From Nematostella vectensis (Eukaryota > Cnidaria > Anthozoa > Actiniaria > Edwardsiidae), in the NCBI RefSeq assembly GCF_932526225.1, contig NC_064045.1, forward strand, positions 4,598,498-4,662,497: DNA of 64,000 bases, given 5' to 3'. A program made the position numbers and the translations under genes. Numbering within the stretch: the stretch's first letter is position 1; each line of letters begins with the position of its first letter. Shown here piece by piece: positions 10,972 through 30,800 of the stretch. The notes under the pieces were generated by a model. The model was not told the DNA's origin. It ran no database searches and saw only the letters and a program-made list of their open reading frames with translations.

Positions 10972-13900
10972 TTACTTCAATTTTTTTCTTTTCTTTGGAT
11001 TTCTGCTATCATTATTCTGACTAGAATTCGGTTTCTTGGTAAACTTCGATTTATTTTTGTTGACTTTCCCTCTGGGCTTGAACTTGCTCTTGTTATTTCT
11101 GTTGAAGTGTATTAGGGATTAAAAAATCGCAAATATGGGGTCGCAGTATGGATTAAATCCACTTGCAAAAGAAAAAGCCAACAAAACAAACACAGAAACG
11201 CTGCTACTGTTTGTACACGGGAAGTGCTGTGAATTAGTCCGCCAACCTTTTATCTTTATTGCTGGCCAAAAGGGCGAGACATTGCTGACCAGAAGGGCAA
11301 GACATTGGTGGCTTAAACAGTGAAACTTTCTGGCCCAGCAATGTTGGTGCTGTTTGAACACAGTGTTGAAAGATGCTATTCAACCAGGCAATACGGTTTT
11401 CAGAAATGCTGACGCTTTTTAAATGGTAAACATAGAACAATGCCAACATTTTTGGAAAAAGCTCACAGCATTGTTGGGTCCAGCAACGTTGTGTCTTTTA
11501 TACAGCAATTTGCAGCCCATAGCCGTAACAGGCCTTGAATTATTGGGGGGGCACGATACAGAAACATTAAGAAAATATTGGGGGGCACAGCTACGCCCAT
11601 TCTGGTCACTTCCTTATAATTTTGGAAAACGTCAGGAATTTTTATATGATAGTGGCAGGTGTTGGGAAAACTTTAGCTAGAAAAATGCGCAGCGGCCTTG
11701 TGGGATACTGTTGTTTGGGTTTTGAAATGTCTTAATATTTTTGTAGATATATTTATGTTGTGGTTTGAAATGCTTCTTGGTTTGAAATTGTTAAAACCAG
11801 TTTGAAAAAAATTCAAACCATGCCACATTTGTTGTGGTTTGAAATGCTTCTTGGTTTGAATTTTTTTCAAACTGGTTTTAACAATTTCAAACCAAGAAGC
11901 ATTTCAAACCACAACATTTACCATTCCCTGTAACCAGCCTAGAATATGCACATCAATGAAATGCACTCAAATTAAGCAGGAATCAGCAAATTCAGCTTAC
12001 CTGTATTGGTTTGAGTCTGTCTTTTTCTGATCCTCACTTGTTTTAGGCTTGATACTTGGCACTTTAGCTTGAATGGATTCTAGACCCTAGAAAATAATTG
12101 AAATAGGTTGATCATCTCTTCATGTCTCAGACTGGTAGCCAGGGTTTTTGAACAGGCTGGTTTGTTTTTCCAATTTGGTGACACAACTAATTTTGATATA
12201 CCCTGACTATCCCCTCATAGAACATCCATCAATCGACACTTCAATGCCCAACTTAACCAGATGTACCTGATAGTTATTATTTACAACAAACATCAAGTCA
12301 GAAGTCTTATCTTTTAAGCTGATCTTCAAGGTAAATGGTGTGGTTTGTCTGAACACTGTAAACTCCCATCGACTATAGCCCAAAATAACAAAATTACTCC
12401 TATTCAAATACCATCTATCTTCTCTCATTTGGCCTTCACTATCTAAAGAATTCTTTAGAATTCTTGGGCTTATCTGCTAGGCTATTTGGATCTACATTTA
12501 CATTTGTTTTACTGTACTGTGAAGTTTTTTGTAGCTTTATTTCTTTTACACTAGAGTTGCATTGTGCCAGAAATAGAAGCACTACCAAAAAAGCACTAAA
12601 ACTTCATAGTAAATAAAAATAAGAGCATGTCCAAGGCAAGGAAATGCTGGCCCACTAAAATGGTGTACTTCATGGCAGTCTATATTTGCATACCTTATTT
12701 GGTCCTATTGTTGTCAAGCCTCCATCTAAGTCAACATCAGTTATACTGGTAACTGTGACGACATGTTCAGGGTGATCGTATGTTGTATCAACAGCTAGAC
12801 TGCTGGCACCATCTTCATCATCTCCAGCATCTGACTGTAGAGCCTCTAAATGGTTCAAGATCTACACTGTTATAACTATAAAATACATTCAAGGAAAACA
12901 TAGATAGAGCTCAGATGCTGTCTTTTTCTATTGAAAAACTGCCAAACCCTTCTTGCACATTTGATTCGCTTGCTCTAACCCTGCTATTACTATTACTGTG
13001 TGCTTTAGTGGCTGAATGTATTCTCTCTTTCTAAGACGATCTGTGAAGGTACATATCCCCCCTCACCCTCTGTCAAATTCACCTATGTCCATATATTAAG
13101 TAGAAGTCTTGGTACAACCTAGCATACACCTTACCTAGCTGCTCTGTTTGTTTTCTCATTTCGTCAAGCATCTTTCTTTTATTCTGTTAAAAAGAACATG
13201 AATCAGGAAAAAGTTCAAATCTGGTAAAAGGCAGCTATTAACCCATTTCACAGACCTGTTTTTTTTTTTCAGAAGCTGAAATGTGTGTTTCACAGCTTTC
13301 GAAACTGATTTATGGTAATAAGGCTATGGGTGAGTATTTTGGCCATTGGTACTGGGTAACTACAGTAGAACGCCGCTAATTATGAAGGGAAGCAAAAACC
13401 AGTTCAGGTTAGTGGGGAATTCAAGTTAGCAGAGTAAAAATGACTCAAAATTAGGTCCAAGGGAAATTGAACTTAGTTCGAGTTAGCAGGAAATTCAAGT
13501 TAGCCGAGTTCTACAGTAGTTAGCGGGGTTCTACTGTATGTTTAACATAATATTCTATACAAAAATACAAATTAAGAAATTTCAAGCAATGTTTTTTTTG
13601 TGAAGCTGCCTCTTTTAAGAGAGGAGGGAGAATTAAAATCTTGATTTCAAAGGTGTATAGGTTGGCTATAATATGTACCTCTGCTCTAACTTCTATCATT
13701 TTCTCTCTTGATTTGGTTTGCAGTTCTTCCTGGGCTTTTTTTCTCCTTTCATTTTTGCGCTTACGAAAACCAAGCAAATATTCCCTGGAATCGAAAGAAA
13801 GGATTGTGTGTACATCTCAGGAATATATCTCCTTATTCAAATAGACAAGGGATTCACAGTCCCAAACGAAGAGTTCCAGGTTGTGACACCTTTGAAAAAA

Positions 13901-14224
13901 TCCCAAGTTGAATTGACCTCGGTTCGAACCCCTTGCTTGAGAAGCGAAAAGCGTACCACTAAGCTATCGCGCCACTCTCTCTTTTCCAAAAGACTAGACA
14001 GTTCCTCTTAGCCAACACAAACCACACATCCAAATCAACGACCACGAGAAAATGCATGGCCCATTTAAGCATAAAAATGACTTTCTGATTCAAAGGAAAA
14101 GAGCCGAGAGTAAATAAGAGTATTTGCTTCACAAATATGCATGATTTCTATTTTACCTTCTAGATTCCTCGTCGAAAACAACAATTTTTTTATCTTTTCT
14201 TCCAAACTTCTTTCCTTTCGCCAT
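10972..14224 (-). CDS. NOL12: NOL12 (nucleolar protein 12), six exons
   Basis: Exons 14224-14157, 13784-13679, 13183-13135, 12845-12694, 12086-12001 and 11098-10972 join with correct phases to about 195 aa (human about 213). Recognisable parts are FDEESRREYLLGFRKRKNER across the exon 1/2 junction, a charged coiled-coil-like stretch (KAQEELQTKSREKMIEVRAE), the diagnostic YDHPEHVVTVTSITDVDLDG in exon 4, and a very basic C-terminus (KFKPRGKVNKNKSKF, then KKRKKLK). NOL12 is an RNA-binding nucleolar protein (yeast Rrp17 family) needed for pre-rRNA processing. Introns carry a pogo-like MITE (13363-13536) and a strong hairpin (11757-11916). The identification rests on recalled similarity to vertebrate NOL12. 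Confidence 0.92.
11208..11385. repeat. relic of the 22-bp minisatellite unit with its flanks
   Basis: Two units (TTGCTGGCCAAAAGGGCGAG and a variant) are followed by GGCCCAGCAATGTTGGTGCT and a TTTGAACACAGTGTTGAAAGAT stretch. This is the same order seen at the right end of the large array at 7840-8400, so it is a dispersed, collapsed copy. It lies in the last NOL12 intron. Confidence 0.65.
11757..11916. repeat. long intronic hairpin in NOL12
   Basis: The left arm 11757-11819 and right arm 11853-11916 are nearly perfect inverted repeats of about 63 bp (TGTTGTGGTTTGAAATGC answered by GCATTTCAAACCACAACA). The loop repeats the first 29 bases of the left arm directly. It could be a foldback element or the source of a stable double-stranded RNA. 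Confidence 0.8.
13363..13536. mobile_element. 174-bp pogo/Tigger-like MITE
   Basis: The ends CAGTAGAACGCCGCTAAT and GTTAGCGGGGTTCTACTG are inverted repeats flanked by TA on both sides (13361-13362 and 13537-13538). Internal sub-repeats are of the AATTCAAGTTAGC type. End sequence and TA duplication are typical of pogo/Tigger MITEs. It lies in NOL12 intron 2. Confidence 0.8.
13860..13974 (-). repeat. tRNA-derived SINE head or tRNA pseudogene
   Basis: On the minus strand, GGCGCGATAGCTTAGTGGTA (A-box-like TAGCTTAGTGGTAC) is followed about 30 nt later by GGTTCGAACC (B box). That is the internal RNA polymerase III promoter layout of a tRNA. The expected 3' acceptor strand (TCGCGCC) is missing and unrelated sequence follows, so it is better read as a SINE head or decayed tRNA than a working gene. 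It lies in NOL12 intron 1. Confidence 0.5.
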
Positions 14225-14605
14225 TTTGGATTTTTGTGAATAACCGCGTGTATGTTACCACTGGCTCATAAAATTATATTGTTGAAAAAGTTCGCTGAAG
14301 GAGTCATCAAAGGAGTCCTCAAAAAAGTCATCAAAGAATTCAAAGAAGTCACCAAAGAGGATTGCGCAAAACTTAAAGATGTTTAATCTAAAAATTATCA
14401 ATGCTAAAATATTAAATGAAACAGTTCAGAAACAGATTCACCTTTTAAGCGGGTTTCCTGTGGTCAATGGGTTTCCTGTGCTTGTCGGCCATCTTGTGTT
14501 TTTCACGTGATTTGAAGCCAGGAAAGAAACACTCTGTAAATGACACATTTCTCTGGTTATCCTGCCAAGAAAGAATTAGACCTTACAGATTTTCCTCCTG
14601 CAGTC
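14225..14605. promoter_or_regulatory. shared head-to-head promoter of NOL12 and LAMTOR2
   Basis: 381 bp separate the two divergent ATGs, and this must contain both 5'UTRs and promoters. No TATA box is obvious. A small repeat (CCAAAGGAGTC-like words: AAGGAGTCATCAAAGGAGTC) lies near 14297. The promoter role is inferred from gene layout only. Confidence 0.5.
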
Positions 14606-17600
14606 ATGCTCAAGCCGAAAGTTTTGACGGAAGTCCTCTCACAAGCAAACACTGGCGGTGTTATAAGCACTCTGTAAGTTCGAGTGACTTGGTTACATTT
14701 TTTCATTACTCCTAAACGCCTCGTACAGTAGATCCATTTTCACGTAATCAAGTAATTTAGAAAGTCGTAGATATTGATTATATAGAAAAAAAGTTCTTAT
14801 TAGCTAAATGTTATGCATTATATAATGCATTTAAGTGAGAGATTTTCCCAAACCTAGTATTTGCATTGAGAAAAAAATCTCTGATAAGGTATTCCAGAAC
14901 TGCATTCTGAGTTCTCTTGAAAAGAAGGGAGCATTTCATCATATAAGTTAAAGCATAGTGTTACCCAATGTGTAACCCAAAAGATAAATTTATACAGCAC
15001 ACCTTGTGACACCTTACAACTCATTTGGTAGGGTGTAAATCAGCCCACGACTCCGCTTCGATGCTTGACTACAAAAGTTGTTGTGTGTAATTCAGGGCTA
15101 AGACATGTTGCATACGACTAAATTATGCTGTCTAAATCAGCCTTTAGCCCTGGAACATACACTGGTCATTTCATGTACAGTTCCAATGGACATGAAAGAA
15201 TTGACTTGGGTCATTTGCATGCATTTGCATTTGAAACTGTTGATTGACGCTGTAGGTACATGCTATCTGATTGGCATCAACATCACTAGACAACAAAGGG
15301 TCCTATTCTCAGCAATCAACTTAAACAGAAATAGCACAAGCAATACTAACATAGACACTTGCTAAAGCGCAAGAGTCGATTACCCTTGATGATATCCCTG
15401 TTGTGTTTGGGTTGATATCTCAGACAATGCAAATTAGAGTATTAGGATGTCGCGCGAGAAAAGAGTCCACCACATGCATTGTGGATTTATACAGGATCTT
15501 TTTATTGTTGGGCAATATGAATTTTTCTGCTTTTATTAAACAACCAGTGCTCTCTGCTTTTTGTTTACAGGCTGCTGAATAACGAAGGATCCATTCTGTC
15601 ATACTCTGGCAATGGTGACAAAGAAGCAAACAAGACAGCTGCCATTGCATCTAGCATCTGGTCTGCATACGAGAAGAATGGCAGGATAGCTTTTCATAAT
15701 GAAGAAATAAAGATGCTCTTCATGGATTGTGAGGTAAAGCAGTGAGAATTTAATGGTCAGGAGTGGGGAATGGGGGGCTTATCAAGAATTACTGGGAAAG
15801 GGTGGAGAGGAGGCTTTATTCTCACACTTATGGACTGTGAGGTATAGCAGTGAGAACTAAATGGCAAGGAGGGGAAGGGGAAGGGGAGCACATGAAGCAT
15901 TAGAGGGAGAGTGTTGGGAAGGAGGCTATATTCTCATATGTATGGCATATGAGGTATAGTACAGTGCAAACATAATGGCCCATGAGCAAGGGGGAGGGAG
16001 CACATGAAACATTACAGGGGGAGGTTGGGGAGCAGCAATCCAATATATGGGTGGTAAGGTGTACTAGTGCAGGGTGAACATAATGACCATGAGCAAGGGG
16101 GAGGGAGCACATGAAACATTACAGGGGGAGGTTGGGGAGCAGCAATCCAATATATGGGTGGTAAGGTGTACTAGTGCAGGGTGAACATAATGGCCCATGA
16201 GCAAGGGGGAGGGAGCACATGAAACATTACAGGGGGAGGTTGGGGAGCAGCAATCCCATATATGGGTGGTAAGGTGTACTAGTGCAGGGTGAACATAATG
16301 ACCATGAGCAAGGGGGAGGGAGCACATGAGACATTACAGGGGGAGGTTGGGGAGCAGCAATCCCATATATGGGTGGTAAGGTGTACTAGTGCAGGGTGAA
16401 CATAATGACCATGAGCAAGGGGGAGGGAGCACATGAGACATTACAGGGGGAGGTTGGGGAGCAGCAATCCAATATATGGGTGGTAAGGTGTTCTAGTGCT
16501 GGGTGAACATAATGGCCATGAGCAAGGGGGAAAAGAGGCACATCACCACAAGAGGTTGACTTACTATCAAAAAGATCACCTATGTTGAAATAATTCTAAT
16601 CTGGTGTAAAATTTGCTCAAGTGTTATCCCTTAGCACTTTCTTGTAGATCTGCTAATGATTAAAATGTGTCTTAAATTGGCCCCCTGGTGGAGAGACCAG
16701 AACATTATTAAATTGCCCATTTATGCAAGGAGGTTCATGACAGGTCCTTTAAGTGTACACTTTGCTTCTAGTTACTCCTCCAAGAGTGCAGTGGTGCTCA
16801 ATTTTGTTTTCATTTGAGCAGACCTAGTTGAATAATATCCCTCCCCCCAAACCCCCTGGCCAGTGTTTGCTTAGGTTGCAGGGGTCCCAAGGCTTGTTTA
16901 CATGTCATTAACTCAGCAAAGACTATCAAATCATTTACTTTCTTTCATTTATGCCAACAGGAAGGCAAAGTGGTCATAGCGAGAGTTGCAAATCTATTAG
17001 TGTGTCTTTATGCAAAAGAGTCTGTAGGTTTTGGAATGCTCAAAGCTAAGGTATGTACTTGGCGCTATTTTATTTTCTGACCTCCATTAATGATTGTGGT
17101 AGTACACCCATGGAGATTCCCACATTAGATATGATTGAAGCCTTCACCTTTCAGTCGTCACTTGCCTTGTCCCTTGGCTTCGATTATAGGCTGATTGGCT
17201 TGTCGGTTAATTGTGTGTCTATGGACTTGTATGTAGCCAGTTTGAGATGTCTATGGCTTATAGGGGAAACAGTTATCACTGATTTCAGTATGAAATCAGT
17301 GAAGTAAAGAACGAATTCACACACATTTTTACTGGGATTATTTACCTCAACTGTGCCTGGTTTTGGTACATAGATTGTCAAAGCGCAAAAGTCAAGGGGC
17401 GGTCCAGAACCCACACAAGTCAAATCCATGAAGTATTTGTTTTTTTGTGATTTAACTTGTATAATATGCAATCTAATAACAGTTTTCCAGTATACCACTC
17501 TGATGATATTAAATCAAATGTTCACCTTTGGAAAAGATAAGTCCTAGTGTTTTGCCAGGGGTCGAGGACAACTTATCAAAGTGAATGTTTGACAACAGAG

Positions 17601-17789
17601 GGCTGTGTCATAAGATGCCTATGGATGAGGCTAGGTCATCACAGCTATTGTCTGCTTGATTAGTTGCCAAGGAGACTACAGCTCTAATCATTGCAACCCT
17701 TATTAATCATTTTCATATTTTTATTCTTACAGGCTGAAGCTCTTGTTTCTTACCTAGAGGAGCCACTACGACAAGTAGTTGCATCATGA
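14606..17789 (+). CDS. LAMTOR2: LAMTOR2 (Ragulator roadblock subunit p14)
   Basis: Exons 14606-14673, 15571-15733, 16961-17050 and 17733-17789 give 125 aa, the same length as I recall for the human protein, with all phases correct. The protein is recognisable throughout: [19 protein letters not shown] at the start, [14 protein letters not shown] at the exon 1/2 junction, [32 protein letters not shown] and [13 protein letters not shown] at the end. It is a roadblock-fold subunit of the Ragulator complex, which anchors Rag GTPases, mTORC1 and MEK1/ERK scaffolding on late endosomes and lysosomes. It starts only 382 bp from the NOL12 start on the opposite strand, so the two housekeeping genes probably share a bidirectional promoter. 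Intron 2 holds a 107-bp tandem repeat. Confidence 0.97.
15860..16530. repeat. 107-bp tandem repeat in LAMTOR2 intron 2
   Basis: The phrase GAACATAATGRCCATGAGCA recurs at about 15968, 16076, 16183, 16291, 16398 and 16505, a period of 107-108 bp. Inner copies are nearly identical and the outer ones more diverged, as expected of recent internal expansion. Each unit contains GGGGGAGGGAGCACATGA and a TATATGGGTGGTAAGG motif. Long open frames across it are artefacts. Confidence 0.92.
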
Positions 17790-18191
17790 TAAACACATTA
17801 AATTATGAGTCCATCATTTCCCTGCATGGGTAGATGCCTTTTCTCTGTATTGTACGACAGATAGGTTAACAGAATACACAGGATGGAGGTATCCACTGGA
17901 AAGGACTAGTAATTGACACAAAAAGATAATACAACTCATATATTGTAGATAGTTTTGCAGTAAATCTATGGTATTTGAATTTTAAAAGTTTTTCTGTAAT
18001 CATCAGTTTTGCAAATCACCAAAGTCATGAAAAATATTATGAAAAATGATATACTGTATCATGGAAGAAACCTGGTGATCAGATCCTAGAAACCAATATA
18101 ACCAAGTATTTGTGACCTCATGAACCAGAATATGAAAATATTAAACAGAGAGTATTGATAAAGTTTCCTTACAGTTGTCGGCATTTGTCAG

Positions 18192-18838
18192 CAGGCCAGT
18201 AACCAGGATTTTTCTTCTGGGGTGCGAAATCCGAAAAAAAAATTTTTCGGTGGGGGGGGGAGGGAGGAAATGAGTTCCCTGATAAAGATCTGACCATCCC
18301 CGAAAGAACAAAAAGGTATTTTTCTATGCCTTTGCAGTATCTCCATGGGACATTTATTTTACAAAAACGTAGGAAGAAACCACCGGACAGCCTCTATCTG
18401 CTGGTGTGCGTCGGACCTTGTGGTCTGCGTCGACAATTGATCAATTAATAAAACCTTTAAAAGAAAAAGTCGACAACAATGCAGATTTATGTTTTTTAGA
18501 ACGATATTTTGGCAGGCCAATACCTGCCTTCTTCAGGTTTTAAATGATTTACAATGGCATGTTACGGCTAGTATATGTTCAAAGTTCATTGATGATTAAC
18601 TAACAAAAGGTAAAAATAGTAATTGAGTAAGGAGTGACTTATGGAAGATGGTAAATAGGGTGGTGTGGATTACTAAGTAGTGAACATTTATTGTCGGATT
18701 TGGCTACATACCAGAGTGATCTAGCTTATGCCTTATGGTTTTGTCTACAAATAGCTCGTCCATTGGGAACCGAAGGTGACCTTCGGCTGTTGTGGGGGAT
18801 GCGCTCGGACCCACTGCACCCCCCTGGGTACGGGCCTG
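18192..18838. mobile_element. 647-bp non-autonomous DNA transposon, CAGGCC(C/A)GTA.CCAGG ends
   Basis: The left end CAGGCCAGTAACCAGG and right end CCTGGGTACGGGCCTG are inverted repeats. A 5-bp direct repeat GTCAG flanks both sides (18187-18191 and 18839-18843) and looks like a target duplication. It has no coding capacity. Single ends of the same family appear near 1737-1757 and 45431 in this window. Confidence 0.7.
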
Positions 18839-18843
18839 GTCAG

Positions 18844-19740
18844 TTATGAAAGACAGGATTGGAGCACTTTTGCAGTATTGGTATTTAACTCAACCAAAGC
18901 TCCATCTAAGAATTCTTGTGATAATGACTAAAATATGGCATGTGACTAGCAAAACTAGTAAACAAAGCAAAACAGTGTAAAACAAACTCATTTCTGTACA
19001 ATACCACAATAAAAGAAATACTGAAAATCAACTAGAATTATTAACATCAGTTATATGATAACTGCAAAATATTCAGTGACCTCACTGTATTCTTGATGGC
19101 CATAGCTACGATTTTTTTCAGCTTTAAATACAAGTTACAGTCATAGTATCATGTATTCTAGAAAATGTTTTCTTGGGGGGGGGATGGGGGCTCATGGCTC
19201 AGTCATATTCTCTATGGGGCAGACACCATTTTCATTTACATAACACGATTATGGCTGTATTCTATGTGATCATGTGATGAGGTAGGTCTAAAATAAATCT
19301 ACAGAAAATAAAATTCTTCAATACACCAACATGGCTTGTTAGATTTTTTTTTTTTTTTTGCTTTTCTATAATGCTGTTTTCATCTGTTTTTTATTATGAT
19401 TTTCATATTAAAAATTCCCATGCCACGTTTGCAAAAACAGTGAAAAACCCAATTAAACACAATTTGTATTTGTTTGAGGGAAGTAACTTTCCGCTTTTTC
19501 TGCCCAACATGGAACCGTCGAAAAAATAATCCTTCCCCCCCTCCCACCTTCAAATTAACACATAGCGTTTACATTACGCAAGAGTGCTTAGCCAATCAAC
19601 GTTCAGCAGCACCCTCGTGTTCGCCCATGACGTCACAGCCACCCTTTCGACCATTTCTTTCTGAGCGACGTGCCGACTACGACTTTGTGTCGGTTTTTTG
19701 TCAAAATTCTCCGCGTTCTCTCACCAAGGAACACCTTTAA
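18844..19740. other. intergenic between LAMTOR2 and the DDX gene
   Basis: AT-rich sequence with homopolymer runs (T near 19347, G near 19176). Its right end is the promoter/5'UTR region of the helicase gene. No exon or complete element is recognised. Confidence 0.45.
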
Positions 19741-19762
19741 GGTGCTAAGCTCAGTCGGAAAC

Positions 19763-27294
<7,532 letters not shown>

Positions 27295-27787
27295 ACCTGG
27301 AATGAATCTAGTGTAACATAGTCACTCGCCGCATGTTCAGGACATTGCTCATCCTGTTCACACCAGTTTTAACCAACTATTTATTAATGTTTCCAGTCTC
27401 TGGGTTTTTTTTAATTGCGCTAGTTAGTGTTTCAAATTCCCGCAGCTTTACGTATACATTACACATCCTAAATTCTGCAGCTGTAAATAGCTTTTGCATG
27501 AAAGTGCATCGCCTATCGCGTGCCGTACTAAGGCTTTTCTTTCCATGCATACCTTGCAAAGAGTCTATTGAATTGATTTATTTCTGCTCGAATACAGGCT
27601 TTTCACTGGAAGATTTTTAAATTATCTTGTAACTTTAGTTTTAGGAAACAGCATTTTCACAGTTTAATTTCTGAATCATCCTGTGCTATAGGATCAGTTT
27701 GCCGACCCCATATAATACTGGACACGGGTAGCGATTCAGCTCAGTGCTACGAACTAATTTGTTTAGATTTGTAGCCTCATGTATTTA

Positions 27788-27811
27788 AATAAACATGGAT
27801 GGACAAATAAA
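27788..27811 (+). terminator. polyadenylation signals of the DDX gene
   Basis: AATAAA at 27788-27793 and again at 27806-27811, about 500 bp after the stop codon, followed by T/GT-rich sequence. This is a normal eukaryotic 3' end. Confidence 0.75.
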
Positions 27812-27849
27812 ATGTTTTTATTGTTTATTGTCGTTATTTCGTTATCGAT

Positions 27850-30800
27850 ATTCGTATAGGAATTTTGTCTTTCACCTTTAAGTGAATGACTTGTTTTTTC
27901 ACCCCCGGAGCAAGGAAGCTCTTATGGCGCTAATGTTTTATGTTGAAACTTTTTGGTAAACCTGGATTTTGAGATAAGCTTGGAAATACACATTTAAGTT
28001 ATCGGATTTCTTAGGTCTTTATTTTTCTGCGGAAACTAATTTCTCCTGCATGATGGGATCCGCTGAAATCAGTGGATCTGTATTTGTTCTTCGCTGTGTG
28101 GCGTAATTGGACAACCCCCGCACACGGAAGCAAAAAGCGAGATAATCCCTTACTGCCCAAACAAAGCGCTGACAAGCGAATCCAAAACAAGGCCGTAGCA
28201 GGCCTTTTGGAATGGAAAACAAGGCCGTAGCAGGCCTTGTAATGGAAAAGGATTAGGAGATTACTAGTAGGGGCGTGGCTGTGCCCCCAATATTTTTTAA
28301 TGTTTCTGTATCTTCCCCTACGGCTCTGCAAAATCCTTTCTCGGAATACATCTTCTCATTGTCGCTACATAAGCCATCTGACTACACACAGCATCAAGGG
28401 AATCGATTGGTCGCGGTGGTATGATTGTCTACGAGCTATTCCCGGACGAGAAATGGATTTTGAAAAGAAATCTTAGTCTGGTGCTCCTGGAAGAATGTGC
28501 ATCTCACAGCTAGAGTTTGATTTTAATGAACTAACCAATACGCTTTTTTAGCTTTTTTTGCTCTGGGGGAGGGCCTTAATTTTTGTTTGCGACACAGCGA
28601 ATGCGTCTTTCCTAATACACTCATCCTTGCACATGCTCAAAACGCTCCCGCTTAAACTAGAATATTAAAGCAACTGTTGAGAGCGATATTAACAGTCTAA
28701 AATTCTACCTTGATCGCTATCAGCAAGAAAATGACTTTGCTACAGTGTAAGTTGAAGTTTATTCAATCCAAAACAATTCGCGCTGCCTGTTTAAAAGATT
28801 TTCTGTCACGTTTGTCTTTGCTGATAATCATTCATTCAAACACTGGTGATTTTGGTTGAACCAAAACCAGCGAATTAACTTGCTACTTTGGCTTTCTAGT
28901 TCTAGTCTGTATCGTCGTGGTCATTGTGTAATGCATGACGTCTTTGGATCAAAAAAAGTAAAACAAAGGAAACAAACTCAAAGAAAAGAGTTCCAGAGGA
29001 GACGTCATTCTAGACCTCAGTCTAGATCTCAGTATTTTACGGTAAATGGCAATTAATTTGTGTTTTCATTAGACCATCGGTTAGATCATAGTTTAGTTAC
29101 TAAACTGGATACCCTGGAATTTACTACTCGCTCGGAAAATGCTCGTTACAATCTCAACTGTGTACTAATAACTCCGTTTTATTACCGGTATCCCAGTCAT
29201 AAAATGCAACTGTTTTTTTTTCCCGTGGTCCCGGGAAATCTGCCATATTGTGTAATACCCCATGAGCCTCTGCGCCACTTCGTGTACCATCTATTTTGTG
29301 TCCCCATTTGTTATTACGCTATGGCTGAGCTTACATAAAGTACGTCCCTTCTGCCGTTATAAGGTCATCGCTAATTCACTTCAAGACAGGAGGCGCGCCA
29401 TGTTGGATTTGAATATTCATCCGAGCATTAGCTTATATTTGTGCCGGTAAAAAAGGCAACTTTGGCAATTATATTATTGCAAATGCAATCAAAGCTTTTC
29501 TATCTATAATGCTATTGTGGAGATTCATGTCAATTTGAATTTTTACCGCATATTTCCTTCGTCGATTCATGATACGATTAGTCGAAGACCCGACCCGTAG
29601 GGCCGTAGAGAAAGAAACAAGTGTTCGGGAGCTTTCTTCAAGGCCAAAATTTGAGGTGCTTTAGCTTTATACACTCAGGAATGAAGTAAAGTTAATTACA
29701 TTTATTTCTTATGTGCATTTTGTATTTTGGTGGAAAAACGGCTGATATTGTCAACAAGGGAATGCTAGGAAATGCTGTTGAGACCCAAAATAAATTGTGG
29801 CTAATAATCGCGGGTTTATTGGAACAATTTGTAACACTTACTGCTACTTTTGTTTTTTTAAAAAAGGGAGTTTTGTTTTTTTGTAATATTTCTCATTATT
29901 ATTGTTCCACCAATGCTGCTGCTTCCTAAGTGATGCTCTTAAATTTCCCATGAATATGTTAATATCTTAAAACATTTTTTGCTTAGTATTCAGATTTTAT
30001 TACAAACCCTTATAGTTAGAAAATAGCAAGGTCTCCAGTGGGAGACCGGAGTTCCAAGAAAGCAAGAAGCAGCTCCCATTCGTGTCTATATATCTGTCTT
30101 CACATCTGTTTCTATATTTTTTTAATTTCAAAGCAAATACACCCAAGGAATGTTTGGCCATAGCCCCCCTTGTTACATCCATGGTATTCTAGAAGTTAAC
30201 CAGATAGGCGTAGTCATTCCTGAAGGAGAATTCAAACAGCACAAGAAATATAGGGCCAGCTCATTGTCTCACAAGAGTAGCTGTTGCAAAACAACTTGGT
30301 GGACTAAATATATCTTTTGACTTTCCAGATTATTTGTTTGAAAATTGCTATATCCTAAAAACTGTTTTGTCCCCCCTCCCCCCCAAATGTGCTATCACTT
30401 ATAACAATTTTTAAACACATTTTCTATGACAGTTCTCTGCTGTGGATTATATCTCTTTCTATGTAGTTTATGTGTATGCTACTGTATGCTGTATATGCAC
30501 TGCTGTATGATAGCATTTGGTAGAAATTTACACTGTAAAAGATAGGACAATCAGTCATGTCCACTTTCATGGTGAGTCCCCCCTCCCCCCAATCAAACCT
30601 GGAGAGTTGGTTCTTCTTACCATTCTTGCCCCAATCAGTGTTATGATAAGGCATTTATAATATAACTCAAGATTTTACAAATGTTTTTAGTATATCCAGG
30701 CGGTATTATTATAGCCAAAAATATTGTCATACATATACACAGGTAACCCATCACGTATCCCAGTCAACCCTGCACGCAGGGTCTTGTTCGATTGTAAAAT

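Noticed and set aside
29580-29640. Possible small RNA gene near GTCGAAGACCCGACCCGTAG
   Set aside because: Short palindromic words only; no promoter elements or fold that could be supported.
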